Below are positions 44,016 to 53,666 of a stretch of DNA of 64,000 nt, piece after piece; position 1 is the first letter of the stretch; each line of letters begins with the position of its first letter. The notes below the pieces were generated by a model. It worked only from the letters and a program-made list of their open reading frames with translations. It had not been told where the DNA came from and searched no databases. The stretch spans positions 372,001 through 436,000 of the forward strand of contig NISF01000002.1 in assembly GCA_002270295.1 (NCBI GenBank), written 5' to 3'. A program made the translations under genes and the position numbers. The stretch comes from Enterobacter sp. 10-1. GTDB taxonomy: Bacteria; Pseudomonadota; Gammaproteobacteria; Enterobacterales; Enterobacteriaceae.

Positions 44016-46094
44016 TTACGCCTGATTTTTGGCTTTTGAGCGGGAGATTCGCGCCTCGCCGATCAGCCAGTCAAAGAGGAAAATAATCGCCAGCATCACG
44101 ACTATCAGAATGGAGCCGTAGGCGATCGCCACGCCATATTCGCCGTCTTCTACCCGGTTGAGAATGTAGGCCGTTGCCACCCGGGTATCCGGCGTGACGA
44201 GGAAAACAATCGCGCTGACGGTGGTAATGGCGCGGACGAAGCTGTAGATCAGCGCCGACAAAGTGGCCGGCCGCAGCAGCGGCAGCAGGATATGGGTAAT
44301 GGTGCGTAGGCTCCCGGCGCGCAGGCTGAGCGAGGCCTCATCCAGCGATTTATCGATCTGGCCCAGGCCGGCAATGCCCGCCCGAATGCCGACCGGCACG
44401 TTGCGCATCACCATCGACATAATCACAATCGCCGCCGTACCGGTGAGATAAACCGGCGCGCTGTTGAAGGCCAGGATGTACGACACCCCCGCCACGGTGC
44501 CGGGAACCGCGAAGCACAGCATGGTGGTAAATTCGATGGTCTTTTTGCCCTTGAACTGCTGGCGCACGACGACCCAGGCGATCAGCAGGCCAAAACCTGC
44601 GGTGATGGGCGCCGCAATCCCGGCGTACAGCAGGGTATCAAGCAGCGAAGGCCACGCGCCGTCGCTCATCCCCTGGCCAAACAGCTTAATAAAGTTATCC
44701 AGCGTCAGGGTATAGTCCACGCCCCAGTTGACGGTGAAGCTGCCGTAGAAAATGCTGCCGTAGAGCAGGGCGTTGAAGGCAATCCAGATCGCCAGCAGGG
44801 CCACCACGCCCCGCACCAGCATCGCCGGCAGCGGCTGCACGTCGCCGCGGTAGGACTTGCCGGAAACGGTCACGTAGGAGCGCTTGCCAATCCACATATA
44901 CTGCACGCAGAACACCAGCAGCGAGAACAGCAGCAGGAATGCGCCGAGGGTGCTGGCGGCCTGATAATCCAGCTGCGAGCCGGTAATGTAGAAGTAGATC
45001 TGCGTCGCCAGCACGTCGAAGTTGCCGCCCAGCACCAGCGGGTTGCTGAAGTCGGCCAGCGACTGCACGATAACAATCAGGAAGGCGTTCGCCAGCGCCG
45101 GTTTGAGCAGCGGGACGAATACGCCGTTAAAGGTTTGCCAGCGGCTGGCGCGCAGGGTATACGACGCCTCCTCCAGCGAGGGGTGGATGGTCTTGATAGC
45201 GCCGTCGAGGATCATAAACGCCATCGGGGTAAAGGCCAGCACCTGCGCCAGCCAGATGCCGGTAAAACCGTACAGCCAGTTGGTGTTGGTCAGCCCGAAC
45301 CAGGTCACCATAAATTCGGTCACGTAGCCGGAGCGCCCCATCATCAGCGTAACGCCAAGCCCCACCACGAACGGCGGAGTGACGATCGGCAGAATCGAGA
45401 AGATGCGCCCGATGATCGCGCTGCGCTTCGCGATGCGGGTGGTGTAAATCGCCAGCACCAGACCGAAGAAGGTGCAGCCGATCCCGACGGCAATCGACAG
45501 CAGGATCGAGTTGATAATGACCTGTACGATATGAGCCTGGGAGAGGACGCTGAGGAACGCCAGCGGCGCGAACTCCCCGGCCGCATTGGTGAACATCGGG
45601 ATAAAAATGGCGATGCTCGGCCAGACGATAAAAATGCCGATCAGCGCGATGATGGTAATCAGCGAGCCAATCACAAAGCGGTCGCCGCCCAGCCATTCGA
45701 GGCGCGTCAGCGCCAGGGTCATGATCGCGCCCAGCGCCACGAACAGCACGATGGCGGCGTAGCCTAAACCCCGGCCCTCTACGCTGGCGCTGATGACGAT
45801 AAAGGCCATGCACAGCAGCGCCCAGCCGGCGTCAAAATAGTGGCGGGCCCGCTGCTCGCGGCGCGCTTCGCTAAGCGGGCGGACCAGCAGCAGGCTCGGG
45901 AGCAGATACCATAGCCAGCTAACGTTGACCTGCGACCAGCCGTAGGCGGCGAGGATCTCATCGCGCGTCGACTCCAGCAGGCCGTAATCCAGGCTCCAGC
46001 CCGGCAGCAGGGCAAACGCCAGCCAGCCGAGTAAAACCCACAGGAATACCGCATCCCGTTTTTTCGCGGGATGAAGAGCTAATGTGTGTGACAT
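44016..46094 (-). CDS. afuB: AfuB-like double-domain ABC permease
   Basis: 692 residues, two fused permease halves of six helices each plus extra N-terminal helices, as in FbpB/AfuB. The EAA-type loops are [20 protein letters not shown] and [21 protein letters not shown] 60-base gap with a GC-rich hairpin (46115–46134) separates it from afuA; such a structure can lower downstream expression relative to the binding protein. Confidence 0.86.
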   Translation of the reverse strand: MSHTLALHPAKKRDAVFLWVLLGWLAFALLPGWSLDYGLLESTRDEILAAYGWSQVNVSWLWYLLPSLLLVRPLSEARREQRARHYFDAGWALLCMAFIVISASVEGRGLGYAAIVLFVALGAIMTLALTRLEWLGGDRFVIGSLITIIALIGIFIVWPSIAIFIPMFTNAAGEFAPLAFLSVLSQAHIVQVIINSILLSIAVGIGCTFFGLVLAIYTTRIAKRSAIIGRIFSILPIVTPPFVVGLGVTLMMGRSGYVTEFMVTWFGLTNTNWLYGFTGIWLAQVLAFTPMAFMILDGAIKTIHPSLEEASYTLRASRWQTFNGVFVPLLKPALANAFLIVIVQSLADFSNPLVLGGNFDVLATQIYFYITGSQLDYQAASTLGAFLLLFSLLVFCVQYMWIGKRSYVTVSGKSYRGDVQPLPAMLVRGVVALLAIWIAFNALLYGSIFYGSFTVNWGVDYTLTLDNFIKLFGQGMSDGAWPSLLDTLLYAGIAAPITAGFGLLIAWVVVRQQFKGKKTIEFTTMLCFAVPGTVAGVSYILAFNSAPVYLTGTAAIVIMSMVMRNVPVGIRAGIAGLGQIDKSLDEASLSLRAGSLRTITHILLPLLRPATLSALIYSFVRAITTVSAIVFLVTPDTRVATAYILNRVEDGEYGVAIAYGSILIVVMLAIIFLFDWLIGEARISRSKAKNQA

Positions 46095-46154
46095 AAGTTT
46101 TCCGGGTGTTGTTGGCCCGACGCGGACGCCGGGCGATAACCACTTGTCGCGGGC

Positions 46155-47186
46155 TTATTGACCCATCTTCACGTCGGCGACCCATTTGTTAATGAGCGCT
46201 TTGCGGACTTCCGTTGAGCCGTACTTATCCATGTCATAGCTGATAAGCTTGAGGTCATCGAGCTTCAGCGAGTTTGGCGAGGTTTCCGCCGTGGTGTTGG
46301 TGAGGATTTGATAAGATTTGCCCTTCTTCCACGCCAGCTCCTGGGCATCCTTCGACAGCACCCAGTCAACGAACAGCTTCGCGTTCTCCGCGTTGCGCGC
46401 GCCCTTCAGAATGCTGACGCCGCCAATCTCGTAGCCGGTTCCCTCGCACGGGGAGATCAGCTCCAGCGGCGCGCCCTGCTCTTTTTCCAGCGAGTAGTCG
46501 TGAAGGAAGCCGATGCCGATCGCCGTTTCGCCGCGCGCGGCGTTACGCGCCGGGGCGATGCCGGATTTGGTGTACTGGGAAACGTTGGCGTTGAGCTGTT
46601 TCAGATAATCAAACGCCTGGTCTTCACCCCACAGCTGGACGAAGGTCGCCAGCGCGGTGTAGGCGGTGCCTGAACTCTGCGGATCGGCAATCTGGATCTC
46701 GCCTTTGTATTCCGCTTTGGTCAGATCTTTCCAGCATTTTGGCACCGGCAGATTCTTCTCTTTCAGCCGCTGCGTGTTGACGCCGAAGCCGAGGATCCCG
46801 ACGTAAACCGCCGAGGAGAGGTTGCCTTTCACCTTCGCCGGATCGCGGAATTTCTCCATGATCTGCGCCAGATTTGGCGACGGGTAGGCCTGCAGGAGCC
46901 CCATTTCACCGGCCTGCGACTGCGGGTCCAGCGTTCCGCCGTACCAGACGTCGGCCTGCGGGTTTTTCTTCTCCGCATCCACCTTCGCCAGGGTACTGCC
47001 GGAGCCGTTGCGGATAAATGAGGTTTTAACATCGTACTTTTCGCCGAACGCTTTGGTTTCGACTTCGCACATTTCGTTGGTGGCGCTGCAGTAGACCACC
47101 AGGCGGCCTTTAGCCTGCGCCGCGCCGGTAAGGGCGGCGAGCGCGAGCCCGGAAGCAATGAGGGTAGAGAGAAGCGTTATTTTCAT
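46155..47186 (-). CDS. afuA: AfuA-like periplasmic binding protein
   Basis: 343 residues with a Sec signal peptide ending in GAAQA. The mature protein starts KGRLVVYCSATNEMCEVETK, the cluster of iron/phosphosugar binding proteins. WYGGTLDPQSQAGEMGLL and ADPQSSGTAYTALATFV are typical. AfuA from pathogens binds hexose-6-phosphates and sedoheptulose-7-phosphate; linkage here to uhp-like regulators supports the same ligand class. Only 11 bases separate it from the uhpC-like gene. Confidence 0.83.
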   Translation of the reverse strand: MKITLLSTLIASGLALAALTGAAQAKGRLVVYCSATNEMCEVETKAFGEKYDVKTSFIRNGSGSTLAKVDAEKKNPQADVWYGGTLDPQSQAGEMGLLQAYPSPNLAQIMEKFRDPAKVKGNLSSAVYVGILGFGVNTQRLKEKNLPVPKCWKDLTKAEYKGEIQIADPQSSGTAYTALATFVQLWGEDQAFDYLKQLNANVSQYTKSGIAPARNAARGETAIGIGFLHDYSLEKEQGAPLELISPCEGTGYEIGGVSILKGARNAENAKLFVDWVLSKDAQELAWKKGKSYQILTNTTAETSPNSLKLDDLKLISYDMDKYGSTEVRKALINKWVADVKMGQ

Positions 47187-47197
47187 TATTCAGCCCT

Positions 47198-48499
47198 TCA
47201 GGATGTTGTGTGATTGCGAGAAACGGTGACGCCCGCCATCAGCAGGGGCATCAGTAATAAACCCATCAATACGGCGGCAAGCGAGAGCAAGCTGAACATC
47301 CCCGACCAGCCGTAGCGTTCGATAACCTGCGACAGCGGCCACCCGGCCAGCGCGGCCCCCAGATAGGCAAATACGCCGAGAAAACCGCTGATCGACCCCG
47401 CCGCCTGCTTGTGCCCGCACTCAACGGCGGCAAGACCAATGAGCATCTGCGGACCAAAGACAAAAAAACCGACGCTAAAAAAGCACATCGCCAGCAGCGC
47501 GTAGTGGTGCACCGGCGCCAGCCACAGCGCGGCGACCGAGACCATTAACCCCAGCGTGAACAGCAGGAGCATCGGCGCGCGCTGGCCGCTGAACAGCAAA
47601 TCTGAACCCCAGCCGGCAAACAGCGCCCCGAGCAGGCCGCCGGCCTCGAACAGCATGACCGTGGCGTTGGCGCTCAGCAGGTTGACGCCGTGGCTCTCCG
47701 CCAGCCAGATGTTGCCCCAGTCGTTGAGCGCGATGCGGATCAGATACACCAGCACGTATGAGGCGCCCAGCAGCCAGATCATCGGGTTCTGCAGCATGGT
47801 GGTGCGCAGCATCTGCCACAGCCCCATCGGCGGGCTCTGCAGCTCCTGGCGCAGCTCCAGCGGATCGTTGCGCCACTCGCCCACCGTCGGCAGCCCCTCC
47901 TCCTGCGGCGTGCCCCGCAGCTGCGTGGTCAGCCAGATGCCGAGCACGATGCTGATGAGACCCGGCGCCAGCATCGCCGCCCGCCAGCCGAAAAAGTGGG
48001 CGGCTAAGGCGCAAACCAGCGGCACGATCGCCCCGCCGATATTGATGGAGGTGTTCCAGCATCCCCACCAAAAGCCGCGTTCGTTGCGCGAATACCAGTG
48101 GGTTAACAGCCGGGCGCAGGGCGGCCATCCCCATCCCTGGAAAAAACCGTTTAGCGTCCAGATAAACAGCAGCACCGGCAGGGAGTGGCTAAACACGAAC
48201 AGCACGTTCAGGACTCCGGTCGCCAGCAGGCCAATCCCCATAAACGCCCGCTGCCCGTGGCCGTCATGCCACAATCCGGCGGCAAATTTCGACAGGCCGT
48301 AGCTCAGATAAAACAGCGAGCCGATCAGCCCGATGTCGCTTTTGCTCAGCCCCATGTCCAGCTGCAAAACCGGCAGCACGTAGTTGATGCTTTTACGCGT
48401 CAGGTAGAACGCGGCGTAGCCAATCACCATGCACAGCAGCAGCCTCGGGCGCTGGGTCCGGTAGCGTTGAGCGATCTGTGCAGCAGACAGTGAGGGCAT
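47198..48499 (-). CDS. UhpC-like MFS sensor/transporter
   Basis: 433 residues, 12 helices, organophosphate:phosphate antiporter family. The N-terminus reads CMVIGYAAFYLTRKSINYVL, then FYLSYGLSKFAAGLWHD, and NGFFQGWGWPPCARLLTHWY, all matching UhpC (439 residues). E. coli UhpC senses external glucose-6-phosphate and stimulates UhpB. Here it would serve an afu-specific sensing complex. An 85-bp gap upstream may hold a second promoter. Confidence 0.83.
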   Translation of the reverse strand: MPSLSAAQIAQRYRTQRPRLLLCMVIGYAAFYLTRKSINYVLPVLQLDMGLSKSDIGLIGSLFYLSYGLSKFAAGLWHDGHGQRAFMGIGLLATGVLNVLFVFSHSLPVLLFIWTLNGFFQGWGWPPCARLLTHWYSRNERGFWWGCWNTSINIGGAIVPLVCALAAHFFGWRAAMLAPGLISIVLGIWLTTQLRGTPQEEGLPTVGEWRNDPLELRQELQSPPMGLWQMLRTTMLQNPMIWLLGASYVLVYLIRIALNDWGNIWLAESHGVNLLSANATVMLFEAGGLLGALFAGWGSDLLFSGQRAPMLLLFTLGLMVSVAALWLAPVHHYALLAMCFFSVGFFVFGPQMLIGLAAVECGHKQAAGSISGFLGVFAYLGAALAGWPLSQVIERYGWSGMFSLLSLAAVLMGLLLMPLLMAGVTVSRNHTTS

Positions 48500-48553
48500 A
48501 GCGTTCTCCGTTTAGGCTGACGATATAAAAGCGCGGGGCAAAATGGATGAGAG

Positions 48554-48577
48554 AAAGTCCGGTGCGGCTAAGACTTT
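48554..48577. promoter_or_regulatory. Inverted repeat before the uhpC-like gene
   Basis: AAAGTC and GACTTT arms (48554–48559 and 48572–48577) in the gap between uhpB-like and uhpC-like genes, within promoter distance of the latter. It is a candidate site for the UhpA-like regulator. Confidence 0.35.
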
Positions 48578-48584
48578 TTCCTGG

Positions 48585-50126
48585 TTAGCGAAGTGTTTGT
48601 GACGAAAATGTGGGCAGGTTAACAATTACGCGCGTGCCGCCGCGTGATTCCAGGGTCAGCTCCCCGCCGAGGGCGTGGACGCGCTCGCGAATGCCCTGCA
48701 TGCCAAAGCCCGGCGTATTCTGCGGGCCGAGGCCGCTGCCGTTGTCCCGCACCTCGAGGTACAGGCCGTCGCCCTGCTGGCAAAGCAGGATCGCCACCTC
48801 GCTGGCGCCAGCGTGCTTGCTGACGTTATTGAGCAGCTCCTGCAGCAGGCGATAGAGGGTAAAGACCAGGGTTTCGTTGGCCGGCGGGGCCGCCAGCCGG
48901 TAGTCAAAGCGGCAGTTAATCCCGCGTTCGGCAAAGGCGAACTCCTTCACCAGATGGTGCAGCGCCTCCTTGAGCGACAGTTCGTCCAGCGCCGGGGGGC
49001 GCAGCTGGCGCAGCATCTGGCGGGTGGAGTGGTGAATGCGCTGGGCCAGCTCGCCGATCTGTCCGGCGGCCTCAATCGCCAGGGCGGTGCCGCCGGCCCG
49101 TTTGACCAGCTGCGACTGGATCTGAATGGCGGTGATGTTCTGCCCGATTTCATCATGCAGCTCGCGGGCGAGATGCTTGCGGGTGTCCTCCTCCGTGTGG
49201 ATCAGCTTCTCCGTCAGCTCGCGCCGGGTCTGCAGCTCCTGCTCCAGCCGGCGGCGATAGCGATCGAGATTGAGCGCCAGGTGCTGCTGGCGGCTGATGG
49301 CGATACCCAGGCCGATCCCCAGCAGCGACTGGGTGGCGAGGAAAATTTCAAGCTCCAGCAGGTCCGTAAATCCGCCGCCCACCTGGCGCGCGATGGCGAT
49401 CATCATGCTGCCGAGCAGACCGGACAGCACGCCGCCCTGCCAGCCAAACTTCCACGCCATCACCACGTTAGGCAAAAACACCACGATCAGCAGCAGCCGC
49501 TCCAGCGCCGGGGAGAGCACCATCTGGGTGCCGATGCCGATGATAAAAAACAGGCTACACCAGATAATCAGCGAGGCGCGCAGCGGCGGGTTGCTGGTAT
49601 CCAGCCCCAGCAGCTGATAGCGATGCTGCTGGCGCAAAAACTCGAACATCAGATAGACAAACGGCGCCAGCAGCACGCCGCCGGTAAACGAGGCTAGCCC
49701 GAGCAGCGTCGCGGGGCTCTGCAAAAAGGCGATCAGGGCCAGGGTCTGGAGCAGCGCGTTGGCGCTGACCGCCGCAATCAGCAGCGACAGCCGCTGCCAG
49801 TAGAGCGGAAAGCGGTACCAGAAACGCTGCGCCATATACGCCGACAGCATGCCCACCAGCGGGACGATCGCAATCGTGTAGCCGGTCAGCAGCTGCTCGC
49901 TTCGCAGCCAGACGATCGCCGCCAGCGGCGGCAGGACAACCGCCGGCCAAAAGCGGCGCGGCAGCAGGATCAGCAGCGCCAGATAGACGCCCTGCGGCAG
50001 GAACAGCACCGCCTGCTGGCCGTTGTGGGTCAAATAAAAGCTGAGCGTCCACAGCATCAGCCAGCCGCTTCCCCAGGCCAGGGTGATAAACAGCGTCAGG
50101 ATCAGATGACGGGACGCGCGTGTCAT
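48585..50126 (-). CDS. UhpB-like membrane sensor histidine kinase
   Basis: 513 residues from ATG 50126. N-terminal MASE1-type membrane domain (about eight helices to residue 280), then HisKA_3 with ARELHDEIGQ (His about 324) and a C-terminal ATPase with DNGSGLG and GFGMQGIRERV. This matches UhpB (500 residues). It overlaps the response-regulator stop by one base. It should phosphorylate the UhpA-like protein when the UhpC-like protein detects a sugar phosphate. Confidence 0.85.
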   Translation of the reverse strand: MTRASRHLILTLFITLAWGSGWLMLWTLSFYLTHNGQQAVLFLPQGVYLALLILLPRRFWPAVVLPPLAAIVWLRSEQLLTGYTIAIVPLVGMLSAYMAQRFWYRFPLYWQRLSLLIAAVSANALLQTLALIAFLQSPATLLGLASFTGGVLLAPFVYLMFEFLRQQHRYQLLGLDTSNPPLRASLIIWCSLFFIIGIGTQMVLSPALERLLLIVVFLPNVVMAWKFGWQGGVLSGLLGSMMIAIARQVGGGFTDLLELEIFLATQSLLGIGLGIAISRQQHLALNLDRYRRRLEQELQTRRELTEKLIHTEEDTRKHLARELHDEIGQNITAIQIQSQLVKRAGGTALAIEAAGQIGELAQRIHHSTRQMLRQLRPPALDELSLKEALHHLVKEFAFAERGINCRFDYRLAAPPANETLVFTLYRLLQELLNNVSKHAGASEVAILLCQQGDGLYLEVRDNGSGLGPQNTPGFGMQGIRERVHALGGELTLESRGGTRVIVNLPTFSSQTLR

Positions 50127-50755
50127 CAATGGCCCGTCAGCAGCTGATTATCGAGAGCGAAATGCACCAGCTCAATGGTGCTGCCGCACTGCAGCTTACC
50201 CAGCACGTTAGCCCGGTGCACGTGGACGGTTTTATGGCTCAGCGCCAGGCTGAAGGCGATCGCCTTAACGCTCTCCCCTTTCACCAGCAGCTCGAATATC
50301 TCCCGCTCGCGCGGGGTCAGGACGTCGAGCGCTTTTGGCGATGATTCGCCGCCGCGCAGCGCTTTGAGCGCATCAACGCACAGATAGTGGCCGCCCATCC
50401 CCACCGAACGTACCGCCTGCACCAGCTCCTCCGGGCCGCAGCGTTTGGTAAGATAACCGCTCGCCCCGGCATCGATGGCGCTCTGCACAAAAGCCGGGGT
50501 GTCATAGATGCTGAGAATAATGGCGCGAAATCCGGGGTGCTGCTGGCGCAGGCGTTTGAGCAGGCTCAGGCCGTTCTCGTCCGGCATGGCGACGTCCAGC
50601 ACCGCAACGTCAATTTCGCTGCGCATCAGCGCGGTCCACGCCTCGGCGGCGCTGCTGTACTGTCCCGCCACGATAAGATCGTCTTCCAGATTTAATAGCT
50701 GGGCAAAACCGGATCGAACGACCACATGGTCATCCACCAGGGCGACTTTGATCAT
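50126..50755 (-). CDS. UhpA-like NarL-family response regulator
   Basis: 209 residues. Receiver domain with the phospho-acceptor Asp at about 54 (DVAVLDVAMPDENG) and Lys in GYLTKRC; C-terminal LuxR helix-turn-helix LTPREREIFELLVKGESVKA … KTVHVHRANVLGKL. Similar over its length to E. coli UhpA (196 residues). It is the first gene of the run to afuC, and it probably activates the uhpC-like–afuABC genes. Confidence 0.86.
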   Translation of the reverse strand: MIKVALVDDHVVVRSGFAQLLNLEDDLIVAGQYSSAAEAWTALMRSEIDVAVLDVAMPDENGLSLLKRLRQQHPGFRAIILSIYDTPAFVQSAIDAGASGYLTKRCGPEELVQAVRSVGMGGHYLCVDALKALRGGESSPKALDVLTPREREIFELLVKGESVKAIAFSLALSHKTVHVHRANVLGKLQCGSTIELVHFALDNQLLTGH

Positions 50756-50959
50756 GATGAAATACTCTTGCCGGAAGGTCGTTTTATGATGCCTGTTACC
50801 GCGGCGCAGGCAATGCCGCAGCCGCCGTTATGTAATGCATGTAACAAAATTGCAATAAACCGCCCCGTACAAAAGATCGCCCGATAGAAAAATTTTCCGA
50901 ATAGATGTTCCCCCTGCCGCGTTTACCCATCACCAACACCGCTGATGGAGTCCCTTGTT

Positions 50960-51538
50960 ATGACAGAACTATCCCCCACCGCGCAGCGCCAGCGCTATGA
51001 CGGCTTGACGCTGACGCTGCACTGGCTGACCGCCGCCTGCGTCATCTTTCTCTTTTCCAGCGCCCACATCTGGGCGTGGCTGGAACGCGGCACGCCGTTG
51101 CGAAAAGAGCTGCAGGCCCTGCATATCTCGTGCGGCATCGTGCTGGCGCTGACGATCGTCGTGCGCCTGCTGTGGCGTATTATCAGCCAGCGCTCCCCGC
51201 GCTACGCCCTGCCGCCGACCCGGGATTCGCGCCCGATAAAGCTTGCCGCGCACGCCGTCCACGGGATGCTGTACCTGTTGCTGTTCGCCCAGGCCGCGCT
51301 GGACTTTCTGTTTCGCTGGGCTCAACAGGAACCGTTCCGCTTTTTTGGCGGGCTCGATCTCTCCGGCTGGGTGAACATCGATCCCGCGCTCAGGCATAGC
51401 CTGGGGGAGTGGCACAACAACGTGGCGTGGGCGCTCATTATTCTCGCCTGCGCCCACGCGCTGGCGGCGCTGGCCCACCACTACCTGTTTCGCGATAACG
51501 TGCTGTCCCGCATGCTGCCCGGTCGCACCGGCCGTTAA
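50960..51538 (+). CDS. Cytochrome b561
   Basis: 192 residues from ATG 50960 (GGAG nine bases upstream; the frame opens five codons earlier without a ribosome site). Four membrane helices carry the haem-ligand histidines LHWLTAA, LHISCG, HAVHGM and EWHNNVAWA. It is of the CybB/YceJ type, which passes electrons between quinol and periplasmic partners. E. coli has the pair yceJ–yceI; a broken yceI-like gene lies directly downstream here, in convergent orientation. Confidence 0.83.
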   Translation: MTELSPTAQRQRYDGLTLTLHWLTAACVIFLFSSAHIWAWLERGTPLRKELQALHISCGIVLALTIVVRLLWRIISQRSPRYALPPTRDSRPIKLAAHAVHGMLYLLLFAQAALDFLFRWAQQEPFRFFGGLDLSGWVNIDPALRHSLGEWHNNVAWALIILACAHALAALAHHYLFRDNVLSRMLPGRTGR

Positions 51539-51544
51539 TCCCTG

Positions 51545-51574
51545 CCCTCCCGCGCGAATAGCGCGCGGGGGAGT
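51545..51574. terminator. Bidirectional terminator
   Basis: GC-rich stem CTCCCGCGCG / CGCGCGGGGGAG with a small bulge, then TTT on the plus strand, between the convergent cytochrome gene and yceI-like pseudogene. Confidence 0.65.
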
Positions 51575-51968
51575 TTAGGCCCGATGCCGGACTTTAGCCT
51601 CGATGGCGATATCAATGGTGACGGTATCCCCCACCAGCGCCACCACCCGGCTGCTGGTAAACCGGATCGCCGGGTAGCGATCGGCGTCGAAAAAAAGGCT
51701 ACTTTTCATTTGCCAGGTCAGCAGGCTATTGGAGGCCGCGAGGGTGGCGACCGGGATGGAGACGCTCAGACGATCGTCCATGTCATTGTCCATATCCAGC
51801 GTCAGCTCCCCCGTTACGCCGGCAAGATGCGTCTGCGAGGTGCCGCCGAAAGCGTGCCATGAAAGCCCGATAGCGGTGTCGGGGGTGCTGATGCCGTAGC
51901 TAACCGGCATCGCGTACAGCGGGGCCGAGCAAGAGCCCGAAGGCCATAGCGGAAACAGTGCGCGTCAT
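51575..51968 (-). pseudogene. YceI-family protein, frameshifted and shortened
   Basis: From ATG 51968 the frame encodes the start of a signal peptide, MTRTVSAMAFGLLLGPAV, and stops at TAG soon after. The mature part, YGISTPDTAIGLSWHAFGG then AASNSLLTWQMKSSLFFDAD, continues in another frame down to 51575. The frames change around 51905–51915. The C-terminal third of the YceI lipocalin-like domain is missing (about 110 of the usual 170–190 residues). Both defects point to a pseudogene. A sequencing error could explain only the frameshift. Confidence 0.6.
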
Positions 51969-52140
51969 AGTGGGTTATCCTCAGTGTCGATAGCCGGTAA
52001 ACGCGCCTGGATCCGTTTTTATTCATTTCTATTTTTGCCGGCGGATCGGTAATGAGCCGGTTTGCCGGCGACGCGCGTAGCGGTTGAGCGAATGAGTTGT
52101 TGATGGTAAACAGGGGAACGCTTAATACGGAGATCAATAA

Positions 52141-52560
52141 ATGTCAGCAGCATACGCCTTTGTGGAAACCGTTCCCCCGGCAGACGATTTTTGTCGCCTG
52201 CGCGTCATCTCCGGTTTAACGCCCCGCCCTCTTGAGGCGGCTAAACGCGCGCTGCCCCGCAGCTGCCACGGCGTATACGTGGAGTATTCCGGGCTGATTG
52301 TCGGCATGGGACGCATCGTTGGCGACGGCGTGCTTAACTTCGAGATCGTCGATGTTGCCGTCGATCCGGCGCATCAGGGAAAGGGGCTGGGGCGAAAAAT
52401 CATGGAGCATCTGATGGCCTGGCTTGAGCTGCATGCGCCGGCGGGCGCCTACGTCAGCCTGGTCGCCGACGTTCCCGAGCTGTATAAAAAATTTGGCTTT
52501 CAGCTGGTGCGCCCGGAGAGCGAAGGCATGGCGCTGGTGTGGGGATCGCAAAGGCGCTGA
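52141..52560 (+). CDS. GNAT-family N-acetyltransferase
   Basis: 139 residues; GGAG nine bases before ATG 52141. The acetyl-CoA motif is VAVDPAHQGKGLGRKIM and the C-terminus has VADVPELYKKFGFQLV. A one-domain acetyltransferase with unknown substrate. Confidence 0.82.
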   Translation: MSAAYAFVETVPPADDFCRLRVISGLTPRPLEAAKRALPRSCHGVYVEYSGLIVGMGRIVGDGVLNFEIVDVAVDPAHQGKGLGRKIMEHLMAWLELHAPAGAYVSLVADVPELYKKFGFQLVRPESEGMALVWGSQRR

Positions 52561-52667
52561 AGGTATGCATCGATTTCCTGATGGACTATTTTCAGCAAGA
52601 TCCTCCCGTTGGCGAAGCGCTGTGGAGGAAAATCACCGCTGAGGATGGGGAGAACCGGCTGGTTTAA
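52540..52667 (+). pseudogene. 3' remnant of a LysR-type regulator
   Basis: In the frame that ends at TAA 52665–52667 the sequence reads ALKVCIDFLMDYFQQDPPV, typical of the last helix of LysR-type regulators (xxxVRAFIDFLxxxF). No upstream part is present; the start of the fragment overlaps the end of the GNAT gene in another frame. Confidence 0.45.
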
Positions 52668-52826
52668 CCAGGGGCAGGCAGGCGCGCTATCGGGGCCGCT
52701 AAGCGGCCCTTACCTCCCCGGGTTGCAGCCTGGAGCCGTTAGCTTCGTCGGCAAGTTCCCCTCCTCCACCCGAGTTAGCTAAATGGATGCGCTGCCTGCA
52801 ATTACCCTGTGACAAGGGGCGATAAA

Positions 52827-53624
52827 CTATTTACGGTTTATTATTTCCGCCGGGATAGCTTCGCCGTGGTATTTTTCGTAAATGGCGTTTAGTTTTCCAT
52901 TTTTAAGATTGGTGACAATCCATTCATTTAATTTTTCTTTCAACTCCGGTTCACCTTTTTTAACTCCGATGGCTAAATCAAATACCGTTAGGGTTAATTT
53001 GGGCTCAAAGCTTAATTTAGGATTCTGTTTTTTAATCTGGTTAACCAGCGTGGCGGAAGTGGCGACCGCATATGCCTGACCGCTAACGGCGGCGGTGACT
53101 AAGGTTGCATCATCATCATAGCGTTGAATGCTATAGCCCTTTTTCATCGCATCCTGACTCAGCATTGAGTCCTGAGTGGTGCCGCGCGTAACGGTAATTG
53201 CATGCCCTTTTAAATCGGCCCAGTCACTGACTTTGGTGGCGGCAGGTGCCGCAATAACAGAGCGCAAGCCTGCATAAGCACGGGTAAAATCAATCACCTG
53301 CGCACGCTGTGGCGTGACGGACAGGGTTGAAATGACGATATCTGCCTTACCCGTTTGCAGGTTCGGAATACGCGTCGGTCCGGTAGTTTCAATAAATTTC
53401 AGTTTTAATCCCCAATCCTTCGCCAGCAGTTCAGCGGTTTCAACATCGGATCCTATCGGTTTCATCGCCGCATCCAGCATGCCTGAAGGCGGCAGTGACA
53501 TATCGGTGGCGACACGCAGTTCGCCGCGTTGTTGAATGTCTTCCAGCGCGTTTGCCGAGGCCGGCTGGGCGATAAGTGCTGTTACCATGCTGGCGAGTAG
53601 GGCAATCGATTTTGCGTATTTCAT
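52827..53624 (-). CDS. Amino-acid-type ABC substrate-binding protein
   Basis: 265 residues, signal peptide ending AQPASA. SBP family 3: GELRVATDMSLPPSGMLDAA, IGSDVETAELLAKDWGLKLK, then GKADIVISTLSVTPQRAQ and DFTRAYAG. The family binds polar amino acids and some other small organic acids. It is the last gene of the operon that starts at 57943. Its ligand should be the substrate of the downstream enzymes. A hairpin GGGCCGC / GCGGCCC at 52693–52709 lies beyond its 3' end. Confidence 0.85.
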   Translation of the reverse strand: MKYAKSIALLASMVTALIAQPASANALEDIQQRGELRVATDMSLPPSGMLDAAMKPIGSDVETAELLAKDWGLKLKFIETTGPTRIPNLQTGKADIVISTLSVTPQRAQVIDFTRAYAGLRSVIAAPAATKVSDWADLKGHAITVTRGTTQDSMLSQDAMKKGYSIQRYDDDATLVTAAVSGQAYAVATSATLVNQIKKQNPKLSFEPKLTLTVFDLAIGVKKGEPELKEKLNEWIVTNLKNGKLNAIYEKYHGEAIPAEIINRK

Positions 53625-53666
53625 TATTATTCTCCTGATGAGGATGGGTACAGGGTATCGGGTGAA

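Noticed and set aside
43001..44086. 361-codon plus-strand frame opposite afuC
   Set aside because: The other strand encodes an ABC ATPase with all motifs; the plus frame has no recognisable protein features.
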